A stretch of DNA of 64,000 nt, taken from contig NC_089738.1 in NCBI RefSeq assembly GCF_035083965.1, forward strand, positions 13,418,734 to 13,482,733, read 5' to 3'. Shown piece by piece: positions 19,200 to 31,537 of the stretch (its first letter is position 1; each line of letters begins with the position of its first letter). Both the position numbers and the translations under genes were made by a program. The notes beneath the pieces were generated by a model, which did not search any database, was not told where the DNA came from, and saw only the letters and a list, made by a program, of their open reading frames with translations. This stretch comes from Branchiostoma lanceolatum. Lineage: Eukaryota > Chordata > Leptocardii > Amphioxiformes > Branchiostomatidae.

Positions 19200-20060
19200 A
19201 CCATATATATATAGAATACAACACGTAGGCCGGAGGGCGATCCGACCCGCGGGAGGGCTGGGACCGAGGGTGATGCGGAATACACCGTGTTGTATCTTAT
19301 TTATGTCATACTCACCCGAGAAAACACACATTTCAATACGGAATGCACCAGAAGTTGAGGGAGTTTTGTGTCCTTGAACAAAAAACTGTAACAACACTGA
19401 TTCCAACCTCCGAATCCGGTATTTGAATTTTCGACGGCGGCGCAACCGGCGCGCTCGAAATGCATTCTAAATATTCAATGGAAGCCCGTGTGATACGGAA
19501 AATCATGTCATGCCTGGGCCTGATACGGGTGTTCCGGACCATGTGATAAGTATCCGGATCACATGGGGTTCGAGAGTGTTATCACACAGGCTTCCATAGA
19601 AAATTTCGAACGCATTTCGAGCGCGCTGGTTGCGCCGCCGTCGGAAATTCGAACGCCGGATTCGGAGATTGGAATCAATGTTGCTACAGTTTTTTGTTCG
19701 AGGACACAAAACCCCCTCAACTTCTGGCGCATTCCGCATTGAAATGTGTGTTTTCTCGGGTGGGTATGACCAAGGTATGACATAAATAAAATACAACACG
19801 TCGTATTCCGAATCACCGTCGGTCCCAGCCCTGCCGCGGGTCGGATCTACGGCCGGAGGGCGATCCGACCCGCGGTCGGGCTGGTACCTCGGGTGATACG
19901 GAATAGCCCGTGTTGTATTCTATATTTATCACACGGTCCGGAACACCCGTATCGAACGTTTTGGCGGCCCAGGTATGACATAAATATAGAATACAACACG
20001 GGGTATTCCGTATCACCCGAGGTACCAGCCCGACGGCGGGTAGGATCGCCCGAGGCATAA
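19200..20060. repeat. GC-rich palindromic repeat cluster, left
   Basis: A cluster of direct and inverted modules contains ATACAACACGG, TATTCCGTATCACCCG, TATGACATAAATA and GGGCGATCCGACCCGCGG. It lies between transporter copies 1 and 2. The same modules recur at 50517-51672. GC content is well above the surroundings. The nested inverted units suggest a foldback or MITE family that has self-inserted or been rearranged. No coding capacity is evident. Confidence 0.8.
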
Positions 20061-22026
20061 TGATAGCTAAGCCAGGTATGACATAAAGGCTCTTATTACC
20101 ATTGGGCCGGTACGCGGGAAGTCATGTACAATGGAACCACGTGACACGCGTCCAGCAAAGTGTTACAACAGACAGCAGTATAGCCTGACTAAATCCCGCC
20201 CCTACCAGCCCATCAGACTGACCAGCATTCGCGGGAGAGGCCAATTCAAAGATAGCTGACCTGGCAGCGAGAGATTGTATAACACAGGCGTACGACAGGT
20301 GAGATTAGCAAATTTGGTGCATCACCAAGAACAGCCGTAAACATATACCGAGCTGTATATATAGGTGAGTCTGTTGTGCCCTACTGCGGCATCAAGACCT
20401 AGAATTAGCTATAGACACAGCGCCAGTCGCAAGGTTTAAAGCATTTGTATGTTATAATGCATAGACTTTTTGTGAAGATTTGATTCAGTGAAGTGAGAAG
20501 AGTTCTAGGATCAGTGTATTGATACGGATACGACCTACGTCATAGAACTAGTATAGTATATTATGGGCAGATGTTAGCTCAGAACACAATGCATGGTCTC
20601 AGAACATACTACCTCGAATACAAACAAATGATCTCTCTGTTGGTGGCATTTGATATAAGTCACTGGTGATGTTGTGTTTTTTTAATGATCTTCATGTCTA
20701 TAACTTTCCAGCAATAAGTGATTTGGAACGATGTCTAAATGTAAAACTTAACGACACTTCGCATTGATTATAGAACTGTGGCGTGAAACCAAACGTCAAT
20801 CAAATAATTCTGGGTCATTCTGTACAGGGCTTGGTAGGGTCAAAGGGCAACATGTATCCCGGGGATAGTAACAGCTACCTGGAAAAGTCTCCCATAGTTG
20901 TCTGGCATATAGCACATCCTATGTGTCTGAGCGGTTGGACGGGTTTAGGCTTTATGATTAAGTACATAAATCATGTCATATTATAAGACTGATAAGACTA
21001 GATCTGGTACTAGGGGTGACCAATAAGTGCTGGGAATCACCAATGAATAAGGTGCACAACTCAAATTCCGGGGCATAATTAAGAAGAAAGTCTTTTATTA
21101 ATTTGTAGCAAAATTTAGAGAAGCACACACACACACACACACACACATAGCGATCCTTACTTTAAAGGCGACACGTTCATGACGTTTGGAGAGATCTAGA
21201 GATAGGAAGAAAAACAGTCGACAATTGAGCTGGCCATGTGACCTGAGGTGTTCGGGCCAACTTGTTCGGCTGAAAGTTAGATTTCCACTTCTTCTAGTAG
21301 AGATATGAATGGAATCCTTATTAGACATTTTGACAATAATGTCCGCGAAGATTTCATGGCATGAGGAACTCGACCCAAACAGCTCTGATCACAGTTCATC
21401 CTTGTTTCCTTGTTTTTCTCGCCACTTGCCTACTGATTTTCAAAAGGACGTCGACTGGAAAGTAATGACCACAATGATTTCAAATTTGGTGGATGTTGAT
21501 TTATTATGCCACAAACTTACAGTTGTGCATCTTATTTCCTGGTGAGGCCCATATCCAGAAGTTATTGACCCCCTCTTACCTTACAAAACTTAGTGTTACC
21601 GCATCTATTAAAGATGAATAGGAAAATTGAGATATTGTCGAGCCTTCCCGGTAACGTTACATGTTATCACCGTAGAGTGGTCTCCAGATCATGCAAAACA
21701 ACCTACGGTACTTGCAAGAACTAGTCATCAAGGTTCACAGACCGTTTACGGTAAAGCTTTAAGGATCGGCAGTCTGCAGTTTGCAAGGTTGCTATATCTG
21801 AGGTGGTAGGAAAATGCATTATTATGCCTTTTCCCATATGGTGTGCACCATGCAATAGCTAACATACTGTATGTAAATGTAAATATATCTAAAGCTTTAT
21901 GAACAGGTATAGTCGATCTCAACAAAAGTGCATGGCCATGTCTGATAAACAACTGTCGGCCAGTGTGACGAAACATGCTATTTTTGTCATTCCAGAACAA
22001 GAATCTTTCACTGTCTTTCTGCCGAA
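20061..22026. other. Upstream flank of transporter copy 2
   Basis: No exon is recognised. Parts of this flank (about 20100-20900 and 21640-21830) match the flanks before copy 3 (27100-28830) and before copy 6 (43680-45300). The shared stretches include the phrase around 'gcgatgcggaaagcc' in the latter two. A short CA microsatellite sits at 21124-21147. Confidence 0.55.
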
Positions 22027-22053
22027 ATGAGCGAGGATAGAAACTTGAGAAAG

Positions 22054-24994
22054 ATGCCGTCTGTGGATGAGCCTCCAGACGGCGGCTGGGGATGGATGGT
22101 GGTGTTGAGCACATTCCTCTTACACGTCATCGCTATAGGAGCGTACGGGTCCGTCGGAGTGTTCTACGCGGAGTTCCGAGAGGTTTTCCACGAAAGCGCG
22201 GGAACTACGTCCTTTATCAGTTCTGTCTTCATAGCTACTCAACTAATGTGCTGTGAGCATAACATATACTTTGAAATGTCTAATTATGAAAAAAAGGTGA
22301 ACCTTTTGCACCACAAAAACCGGACTTTACCGAATGAGCGGATACGAGGATACGAGGGCTTATCAATAGGTTCTCGGTCTTACCCGGAAATAAGATATAC
22401 ATGATATATATGATGAAGTATTCTATCAACATCCACCCAATTTGAAAAACAATTGTGGTTATCACTCTCCAGTCGACTTTTTTTTTAAATCAGTAGGTAA
22501 GTAGCGAGAAAAACAAGGGTAAACTGTGATTAGAGCTGTTTGGGTCGAGTTCCTCGTGCCTTGAAATCTGCGAATATATTTTCAAAAGTTTCATGAGGAT
22601 TTCCTCCTTATTTCAACTAGAAAGAAGTGGGTATCTGATTTTAGCAGAGCAACCCGCCCACCTGAAATCACAGCTCTATTTTCCATGTTCTTTCCTTTTA
22701 TCTCACCTGACGTTACTGGATGTCGCCTGCAAAGTAATGATCGCAATGATTTGCATTGACATTCATAAAAGACTTATTTCTGCGTGAGGCCGAGAACTTA
22801 TTGATCAGCCCTCGTAGCTGAGGACCCTATTTCATCATCAGCCATCAGGTTCTCAGTTCTAAAGAATTTTAATCCCAGTGATATATAACCAATCTAAAAA
22901 CCTGTTGATGGAAACGCATCTACTTTTTTTTAGCTCCCATCGCCAGTGCCCTGAGTAACCTGACCAGCTGTCGTACCGTCGCCATGGCAGGAAGCGTCAT
23001 TGCTGCCGTGGGACTCGGGGTCAGCTTCTTCGCACAGAACGTCGTGCACCTGATCATCACCATTGGGCTGATAACAGGTCTGTATTTGAGTATTGTCTCA
23101 ATACTTTGGCCTCAATGAAATCGATAAATTGTGGGATGTACAACTATTGAGGGATAAACATTTGGAGATGGTCAAACGAGGCTTTCTCCAATCAGGTGCC
23201 TGAAGACAATATAGTAGCCAGGTGACCATCCTCAGCTAAACGTTACTCCTTGCCTTTAAGGATCTACTGGAAAATTATGACAGCTACTGATAATTATGCA
23301 AAAGATCTTGAAGCAATTCGATAGATTTTGTTAAAGCTCAGACGTTTCTGGTGGCATTCACTCTCGTCAGTGACCTGATTAGGATCTGAGTCATTACAAC
23401 AAAAAAGGAAATTAAACAAACAATTGATCACAAAACGGAAACAACCAAAAACAAGCGATGAAAACAGCTTTTAATCGGTCGCGTTTCTTCCAGGATTTGG
23501 GATTTCTCTGATGTACGTCCCAAGTCTGGCAATGGTCGGGAAATACTTCCACAAGCGGCACGCCACAGCAAACGGGATCGCGATCAGTGGGGCCGGGGTC
23601 AGTATGCTGGTCCTTTCGCCGCTCTTCCAATTCCTTATCGATGAGTTCAGGTGGAATGGTGCTCTCCTGATTTTCGGCGGCGTGATGCTAAATGGCTGCG
23701 CCTGTGGCGCCTTACTGAGACCCTTACATATTAGAAAAGCCCACAAAGAGGAAGAAGCCGAAAATAAAGACAATGAGGAGGCCACAGATTCTTCAAAGAC
23801 TTGCAAAGTCATTCCATCATGTCAAACCTTTTTGGAAATGTTTGACGTGACTTTATTAAAAAACCGACCTTTCCTTGTCTACAGCCTGTCCCTGTTTACA
23901 TTATCGTTGGGCAATTCAATTATTTATGTGCACTTGGTAGCCCACGCCCAAGCTCTAGGGGTGGGGAAAACGCAAGCCGCATTTCTTCCGTCCATAATGG
24001 GCATCGTCGAAACCGTCGTAAGGCCGATAAACGGGTGGCTATCAGACAGAGTACCAGTCAGAAAACTGTACTATTACATGGCAGGTTCTATTGGTCTGGG
24101 AATATGCAATATCGCCATACCACAGTCGCGGACATACGCGGCCCTGGTGGCGTGCATGGTGTTCTATGGGATTTCTATGGGTACCTTCTACCCACTGATT
24201 GCGGTCCTTGTACGGAAATACAGCGGCGCTTCCAGGATTTCCGGCGGGCTTGGGTGGGCGTTCGTCTTCCAGGGTGCCGCCTATCTGCTGGGACAACCCA
24301 TAGCAGGTATAAAGCATCGGCCTGATCACGGATCCCATTGCATGCTGGGAGCACGCGGGGCACTGTGGGGAGCGGAGGGGCAGATCTATCATTACCATGA
24401 CAACGCTATATGCCTTGCAAGCGTGCTACGTCCAGTCCATCTTGCCAGTGGTAATGGTTTGCTCCATGAGCTACCCATAGTGCCCCGTGTCTCCCAGCAT
24501 GCAGTAGGATCCGTGAAATGGTCTATGAAGAAAATAATAAGATAAAGCAAGGAGGTTGGATAAAGGGATGAACTGAAAGACAAAATACAGGAAATCTGAA
24601 ATTGTAGCTATTGTTAGTGATTATATTACTGTTTCTGGATTTCACTAAATACGCCGGATTCATGCATCAATTTATATTTCAAGTTGATGGCAAAACTGGA
24701 CCTTAACGCCTTACAAAATCTTCCCCTTCAGGCTGGCTGTATGACGCAACCGGAAACTACGACATGTCCTTTTATGCAGCCGCGACCTTCATCTTCGCCT
24801 CCGTGGTCGTTCTTCTCCTCCTCGTACCGAGGAAAGGGGGGAAATGGGCGCTGGAGTCCGACAAGCCTGCTTCTGACGTCCCACACGAGTGTGACGAAGT
24901 GATGGGACTTAACGGACTTCCAGCTAGACAACTTCTTGTCGATAATGGCACTACTGAAACCCTATTGACCTGTGAACTATTGACCTGTGTGTAA
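22054..24994 (+). CDS. SLC16 monocarboxylate transporter-like, copy 2
   Basis: Exons 22054-22252, 22934-23077, 23494-24306 and 24732-24994 give 472 aa with the same intron positions and phases as the other copies. I chose the ATG at 22054 (AAGATG context) because it is shared by copies 2-6; an in-frame ATG at 22027 is present only here. DGGWGW is intact and the TM5 signature reads YFHKRHATANGIAISGAGVS. The residue aligned to MCT1 Lys38 is Gly, and TM8 has ETVVR. The tail ends LLTCELLTCV, like copies 4 and 5. Intron 3 carries a foldback element starting 24 nt after the donor, and the exon 3 frame stays open through it. A carrier function is likely; the substrate is unknown. Confidence 0.93.
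24330..24512. repeat. Foldback element in intron 3 of copy 2
   Basis: The arms (GCTGGGAG..CGCGGGGCACTG and CAGTGCCCCG-type complement near 24478-24512) form an inverted repeat bounded by GGATCC at each end. A near-identical element sits at the same site in copies 4, 5 and 6, and is absent from copies 1 and 3. Confidence 0.8.
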
Positions 24995-25533
24995 CGGACA
25001 TTTCGAAATCAAGAAAACGACCCATGATGCCTAGACCAAAACCGTTGAGATTACCAGAAGAGCAGAACCAAACTTCCAAGCAGTGAAGAAAATGAGGATA
25101 GAGCATGCGCAGTATGGAGAGCGTTCATATCGAGGCTGACAATTTGCAGGCCGTTCATTGGCCTATAGCTCAATGCGTCAGGGTGAGAAGGTGAGAAGCG
25201 CGTGGACTGATGATGATGATAGATCTTGTAGTCTTCGAGATATAACCAAAATGTACACAATTACTAGTTATGTACGTTTATAAATAAAACTGGATATTCA
25301 GATGATGTACATACATTGTTGGATTCGACACATTTTGACGCAAGGAGAAATATGCATGCCTTCATGATAAGGGGCAGATTGAAGACGGTCAAAGTATCGC
25401 AGGATTTCGAGGGATAAATGTATTCGCACTTAGAGGAAACACGTACAGCCCCGAATATCATAATAATGCTATCAAGCACATCCCAATACGGGTTCAGTAC
25501 ATACTTGTTTACATCTACGACCAAAATTGCGAC

Positions 25534-25539
25534 AATAAA
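25534..25539 (+). other. Candidate polyadenylation signal, copy 2
   Basis: AATAAA occurs in a block homologous to the copy 1 flank (18768-18773), about 540 nt after the stop. Confidence 0.45.
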
Positions 25540-25615
25540 ACATAAATTTGAATTTATTTCAAGGCATTTTGTCTTCTGTTAAGGAAGGAAATGCTAACTG
25601 AAGAATCTCACTCTT

Positions 25616-26635
25616 TATCTCCATGAAAAATGGAGATATAGTTTTGGGTGTGTCTGTGTGTCTGTCTGTTTGTTTGTGTTTCCGGACCACTGTAGTCAGC
25701 ATAACTCAAGAACCTCTTGATGAATTACGATGATATTTGGTATGTGGGCAGGTGTTGTGAAGCCGAAATTCAAGGTCAATTTTGGGCCCCCTGGTATATG
25801 ACCTTGGTACTGCAGCAGAAATTCCATTTTTGTATCTCTTGACCTGAACGTGCTATGGTCTTGATTTTTTGGTGGCAGATAGCTTGTGGTGTAATGAAGA
25901 CGTGGTGTGGGTTTGGGCCCCCTAGCAGCTTGCTCTGGAACTACAGAGGCGTTATCGTGAAAATCTTCTAAGGGAAATAACTGAACAAAGGAACGATGGA
26001 TTTCCATGATATTTAGTATACAGGTAGCTTAGACAGAGATGTACACAATAAAGTGCAAATTATGTTAATTAGCACTTAATTTGCATAACTAATGAGGTAA
26101 ATGTGTATTTGCAGTGTTTTCCATTATCAGACTCAAATACATGTAACATATGTAGTTTATGGAAAGTGGATCATCAACAGATACCAATTATGCAAATAAA
26201 TTCCTAATTTGCATAATTTTTAGAAAACACCATATCTCATCTTATTGGAAAATTGTAGGACTGTCAATATGATACTTAGTATGCAGGTAGCTTAGACAGA
26301 GATATACATAATGAAGTGCAAATTATGCTAATTGGGACTTAATTTGCATAGATAATGAGCAAAATCTACATTTGCAGTGTTTTCCTTTATCAGACTCAAA
26401 GACATGTAACATGTGTAGTTTATGGAAAGTGGAGCATCAACAGATACGGATTATGCAAATAAATTCCAAATTTGCATAATTAATGCAAAACATCATAATT
26501 CATCTAATTGGAAAATTACAGGACTGTCAATATTGCAACATGTTTAAGTTAGATAAAGGTGTTTATGACCAAGCATATATTATGCAAAAGTCATTTGCAT
26601 GAATAGAATTGTTCATGGAGATATGAGGTCGTGGA
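25616..26635 (+). mobile_element. Hairpin-microsatellite element, forward copy
   Basis: It begins with the hairpin TATCTCCATGAAAAATGGAGATA, followed by a TGTCTGTCTGTTTGTT tract. Further on come repeated AT-rich modules with TTATGCAAATAAATTCC / AATTTGCATAATT in two tandem blocks (about 26035-26270 and 26270-26530). It ends near TTCATGGAGATATGAGGTCG. The same element lies inverted at 45339-47842. It interrupts the duplicated flank shared with 18480-19010, so it inserted after the duplication. It has no ORF of note and is non-autonomous. Confidence 0.8.
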
Positions 26636-27700
26636 ACTCTTGTTTGAATTGATTTGGCTGCCTAAAAAGAAATACGCATATACAGTCAGGGCTATTCGAC
26701 CAGCCGGAGGCTATCATAAAGAGCTAGCCCTGGTAACTGGACAACATGCAAATGCTATAAACAATACAAACGGTAACAATGCACTGTTAAATGCGTTTAC
26801 AGGGAGTTTTTAAGTAGGTTATACAAATCATTCAGAGCAAGAAGTTCTAAGTTAGATACGGAGACGGTCTTGGTTTCTAACTTAACAAGCCGCCAAGCGT
26901 AATATCTGTGATAAAAAGAAACGCTGCAAGGCTGCCTAAAATCGTTTTGGAACGATCACTATGTATATACGCTATGTACAATATCAAGGTAGTCCGTTCA
27001 GAACGTACAGAGTGTTTGTTATCAATCGATAGGTTCTCATATAACTCACATAGGCTCTTCTTATTACTCGGCCAACGAAGTTCGGCAAGAGAATAACAAG
27101 GCTAGACATGCACACAGGTTGCTGACCTCCCGTCACCAGCGATGCGGAAAGCCAGGTACAATGGAACCCCGTGACACTTGACCCGGCAGCAAAGTACAGC
27201 CTGACTAATATATCTCGCTCCTAGCAGCCCACCAGACTGAACATGAACGACCTTCCCCTTCTGGGGAGGGGCCAATCTGCTCTACTCTACTCTTTTGATA
27301 GCTTTTTGATTGATTGGGTGGGCTGACTACCGCCCCTTCATGATCACAGCCAGGGGCTGAATTGCGAGGAGCTAACAATTGGCGGGGCTAGATCGCAAGG
27401 GTCTGGAGTGGCTGCCATTCGGCGCGCAGGTGACCTTGATACGGCAATTGCCCAAGTGCGGCAGTAGGACTGTAGGTCTTGAACCACTCGCACCGAGAGG
27501 GACCCCTGCTGCCCTGGTAGCGAGAGACTGTGTAACACAGGCTACTACAACAGGTGAAATCCGAGCAAATTTGGTGCGATAACAACGCCGAGAAGAACAA
27601 CTGTTCACATACACCTAGCAAGAGCAGTGCCTGTATACAAGGTGAGTCTATCGTGTGACTATCAATGTCACGGCTTCAAGACCTAGACACCGTACCAGTC

Positions 27701-27896
27701 TCAATGTTCACAGTATTGTATGTGACAAAGTATTGTATGTGCCACAGTATCGTATGTGCCACATGTATTGTATGTGACACTGCATCGTATGTGATACAGT
27801 GTTGTATGTGACACACTATTACATATGACACAGTATTACATATGACAGTGTTGTATGTGACACAGTACTGTATATGACACAGTATATACTGAATGT
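27701..27896. repeat. Minisatellite, about 17-bp unit
   Basis: About ten degenerate copies of a unit like GTATTGTATGTGACACA occur. It lies in the flank before copy 3. The flanks before copies 2 and 6 match on either side but lack this array. Confidence 0.85.
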
Positions 27897-29147
27897 GATA
27901 AACCATGGACCTATTGTGAAGATGTATGACTCAAGTTTGGTCAAAACGAGTTTCAACGTGTTCACGTAGTGTTATTACGAATACACCCTACGACATGGGT
28001 AAACTAGTGTGGTACAGTCGCGTATGGACAAGCTGTGTCAAAGAACATTGGAGTGGTCTCAGAACAGGTTGACTCAGACATAAGCTGATCGATCTTTAGG
28101 CATTTGATTAGTATGACGTTTTCTTGATGTTGTAAAATTTCTTATGATATTCATGTCTATGATTTTCGAGTACTAGTATCAAATGGGATTTGGAATGATA
28201 CATTATGCTAAATGTAAAACAAACCCACACAAACGCATAAACTATCGTACTGCACAACGTTAACATGAAATCAAGTCCGTACATCGAACAATTCGGGGTC
28301 ATTCTGTTGTTTGTACAGGTCTTCGTAGGTCATGAAATATGATAGGGTGAAAGGTAACATGTATCCTCGGGGAAGGTAACAACTACATGTTACCCTCCCA
28401 TAGTTATCTAACACTGAAGTTTAGTACATTAATTAGATGTTTATAAAGGGCGTCTGGCATTTGTGGCATCGATAGATTCAGTCGTCAAGTACACAAACTA
28501 TGCAGATTGTATACTAGTAGGTCTGAAATGTAAAAAATCGAACGATATAGCCTTCAGTAGCACCTCGTTTAGGCTTCCGAGACAATTGGGAAACGCTCAA
28601 ACCTTGCCAGTAACATTTACAAGCTATGAATTTGGAGGGGTTGACAAATAGAATGCAATACAACAACCTAATACGGACCAGTCAGCAAAGTCAGAGTTCA
28701 CACGTGACTGTTTACAGTAAAGGTGAAAATGACTCCGCGAGGATCAGGTGTCAAGACAATCCGCAGTTGTTTGTCAATGGTATGACACTGCAGGTTTGCT
28801 AAATCTGAGTTGATATGAAACATGTATGGTGGTGCTTTTGCCTTTAAATGGTTGTGCAACAGTTATGTACGCAATTGTAAAAATATCTAAAGCAAGAATC
28901 ATGAACGTGTAGCCCTCGGCAGAAGTGGCATGTATAATGAACAAGGTAAACTCTTGGCCAGATGCCAAGAATCCTACAAACTGTACGCATGTGCTATATA
29001 TGACTTCGGGATTTGCTTCACCATATATGACCCCTGGTTTGTGACCATTTGGGACTCTCGGGTATAATGTTTAACATGGTAAAAACATACATTATATTAC
29101 ACGCATATATGAATATAATAACATGTATATAAATATTAAAAGTATTT
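27897..29147. other. Upstream flank of transporter copy 3
   Basis: No exon is recognised. The segment about 28010-28830 is homologous to about 44540-45300 before copy 6, marking the duplicated cassette. Confidence 0.55.
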
Positions 29148-29190
29148 GGTGCTCTAGTCGTGTGGCCTATCTTCCATGTCAGGTGACGAA
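29148..29190 (+). promoter_or_regulatory. Conserved 5' block of copy 3 (possible 5'UTR exon end)
   Basis: The block GCTCTAGTCGTGTGGCC..CTTCCATGTCAGGTGACGAAA recurs upstream of copy 4 (34887-34935) and copy 6 (47947-47993), although the surrounding sequence has drifted. CAG|GTGACG resembles a splice donor, and a TTTCAG acceptor lies just before the ATG exon. A non-coding first exon is therefore plausible (inference). Confidence 0.4.
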
Positions 29191-29262
29191 AAACCTTAAA
29201 TTGTTTCATTTATGAAAAAGAATCTGTCGTGTTATTTCAGCAAGGGCAGAAACTTGAGAAAG

Positions 29263-31537
29263 ATGTCGTCTGTGGATGAGCCGCCAGACGGAGGCTGGGG
29301 GTGGATGGTGGTGTTGAGCACATTTCTAGTACACGTCTTCGCTGTAGGAGCGTTCACGTCCATTGGAGTGTTCTACGCGGAGTTCCGAGAAGTTTTCAAA
29401 GAAAGCGCGGGAAGCACGTCCTTTATCAGCTCCGTCTTCATAGCTACTATGTTGATGTGCTGTGAGTATAACCTTTTGTTCTTTAAAATATCTCATAATC
29501 GAAAATGTCAAACTATTTTCCAATACAAATATTGCTGTAAATATCAATGGCGGAAGTTATTTCACATTATGTGGAAATACGAGATATACACCGGGTGTAC
29601 TTTATTGTTCAACTGTTGTGCCAGGCACAATTTATGAAATGTTTTGTAGAGTTTACCCAAGATACCAAGGACTTTATTCAGGATCCTATATAATGTCCTT
29701 GAAGATACAAGGTATTTTACATGTCTAGAATACTTCGCCACTATATCTGGCTAGTGTACGTGTATTCTACAACCAAGATTATAAACCATAGAACTCCTCT
29801 ACTTTACACAGCTCCCATCGCCAGTGCCCTGAGCAACCTGACCAGCTGCCGTGCCGTCGCCATGGCTGGAGGCATCATTTCTGCCGTGGGACTCGGGGTC
29901 AGCTTCTTTGCACAGAACATCGTACACCTGATCATCACCATTGGGCTGATAACAGGTCTGTATATAAGGCCGCTGTCTATAGACTATGAAATGCATGTGC
30001 AATTACGTACGAATCAGCGCGACAAATTGGACCAAGAAGTATGTTCAAGTCCGTACCAGACTGCTTGGGAAGTTGTCACAGTGATCATATAATATCATTT
30101 TATGGCCATGAGTGGAGCAGTATGCTATGCTGTTCCAAACTGAGAAAAACGTCGTCTGTGACAAGCTGACATATAGATACATTTAAACCATGTATTCATT
30201 GCTTTCTCCTTTTTTTCTTCATACATCTTTATTCGAGAATACATGAGTACATTGCACAACAGCACTTTTACAGTTTCTTCGCGTTTCTTGTAGGGTTCGG
30301 GATGTCTCTGATGTACTCCCCAAGTATGGCAATGATCGGGAAATACTTCCACAAGCGGCACGCCACAGCAAATGGGATCGCGATCAGTGGGACCGGGGTC
30401 AGTATGTTGGTCCTTTCGCCGCTCTTCCAGCTCCTTATCGATGAGTTCAGGTGGAATGGTGCTCTCCTGATTTTCGGCGGCATGACGCTCAATGGTTGCG
30501 TCTTCGGTGCCTTGCTGAGACCCTTACATCTTAAAGATGCTGGGAAAGACAAAGAAGCGGAAGACGAAGAGGTCGCAGATTCATCAAGAACGTGCAAAGT
30601 CATCGTTCCTTTCTGTCAAAAAGTTTTGGAAATGTTTGACGTCACTTTATTGAAAACCCCACCTTTCCTTATCTACAGCCTGTCCCTGTTCTTGTTAATG
30701 TTGGGTTATTCCATGATATTCGTGCACCTAGTAGCCCACGCCCAAGCTCTTGGAGTGGAGAAAACACAAGCCGCATTCCTCCCGTCCATTATGGGCATCG
30801 TCGCAGCTGTCGTAAGACCGATAAACGGGTGGCTGTCAGACAGACTGCCGGTCAGAAAACTGTACTATTACATGGCAGGTTCTATCGGTCTGGGAATATG
30901 CAATATCGCCATACCACACTCGCGGACATACGTGGCGCTCGTGGTGTGCATGGTGTTCTACGGAGTTACTTCTGGTGCTTTCGACCCACTGATTGCGGTC
31001 CTTGCACGGAAATACAGCGGCGGTTTTAGGGTTTCCGGCGGGCTTGGGTGGGCGTTCGTCTTCCAGGGTGCCGCATTTCTGCTGGGACAACCCATAGCAG
31101 GTATAAAGCTAAATAAATATAGGAAATCGTAAATTAGTAGCTAATGTCATCTTTGATGTTACTGTTTTTAGATTTCACTAAGTACGCGGGTTTCATGCAT
31201 AAAATCTCATCTTGGTCTTTCCATTTTATGTGACTGTAGATCTAGACAGCAACATTTGACGCATGAACATTTTACACAATCTTCTTCTCCTACAGGTTGG
31301 CTGTATGATGCAACCGGAAACTACGACATGTCCTTCTATGCAGCTGCGACCTTCATCTTCGTCTCCGTGGTCATTCTCCTCCTCCTCGTGCCGAGGAAAG
31401 GGAGAAGCTGGGCGCTGGAGTCCGGCGAGCCTGCTCCTGACGTCCCACGTGACGAGTGTGACGGGGTGGTGGGACTTCAAGCTAGACAACTACCTGTCAC
31501 TACCGAAGGCCAAAATAACCCAGTTTTCCAACTTTAG
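29263..31537 (+). CDS. SLC16 monocarboxylate transporter-like, copy 3
   Basis: Exons 29263-29461, 29812-29955, 30294-31100 and 31296-31537 give 463 aa. The ATG at 29263 lies in the conserved AAAGATG context. DGGWGW and YFHKRHATANGIAISGTGVS are intact. Several otherwise conserved positions have changed. The residue aligned to MCT1 Lys38 is Thr. The TM8 acidic residue is Ala (AAVVR instead of EAVVR). The TM10 motif FYPLIAVLVRKYSG reads FDPLIAVLARKYSG here. The tail ends NNPVFQL, close to copy 6. Intron 3 is short (195 nt) and lacks the foldback element found in copies 2, 4, 5 and 6. The ORF is intact, so it is not a clear pseudogene, but transport by the classical MCT mechanism is doubtful. Confidence 0.92.

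Noticed and set aside
24307-24545. Extension of exon 3 of copy 2 (and copies 4, 5, 6) as the true C-terminus
   Set aside because: It runs through a foldback element, would remove TM12, and all copies have a clean donor and a downstream exon 4 with the conserved GWLYDATGNYDMSF start.
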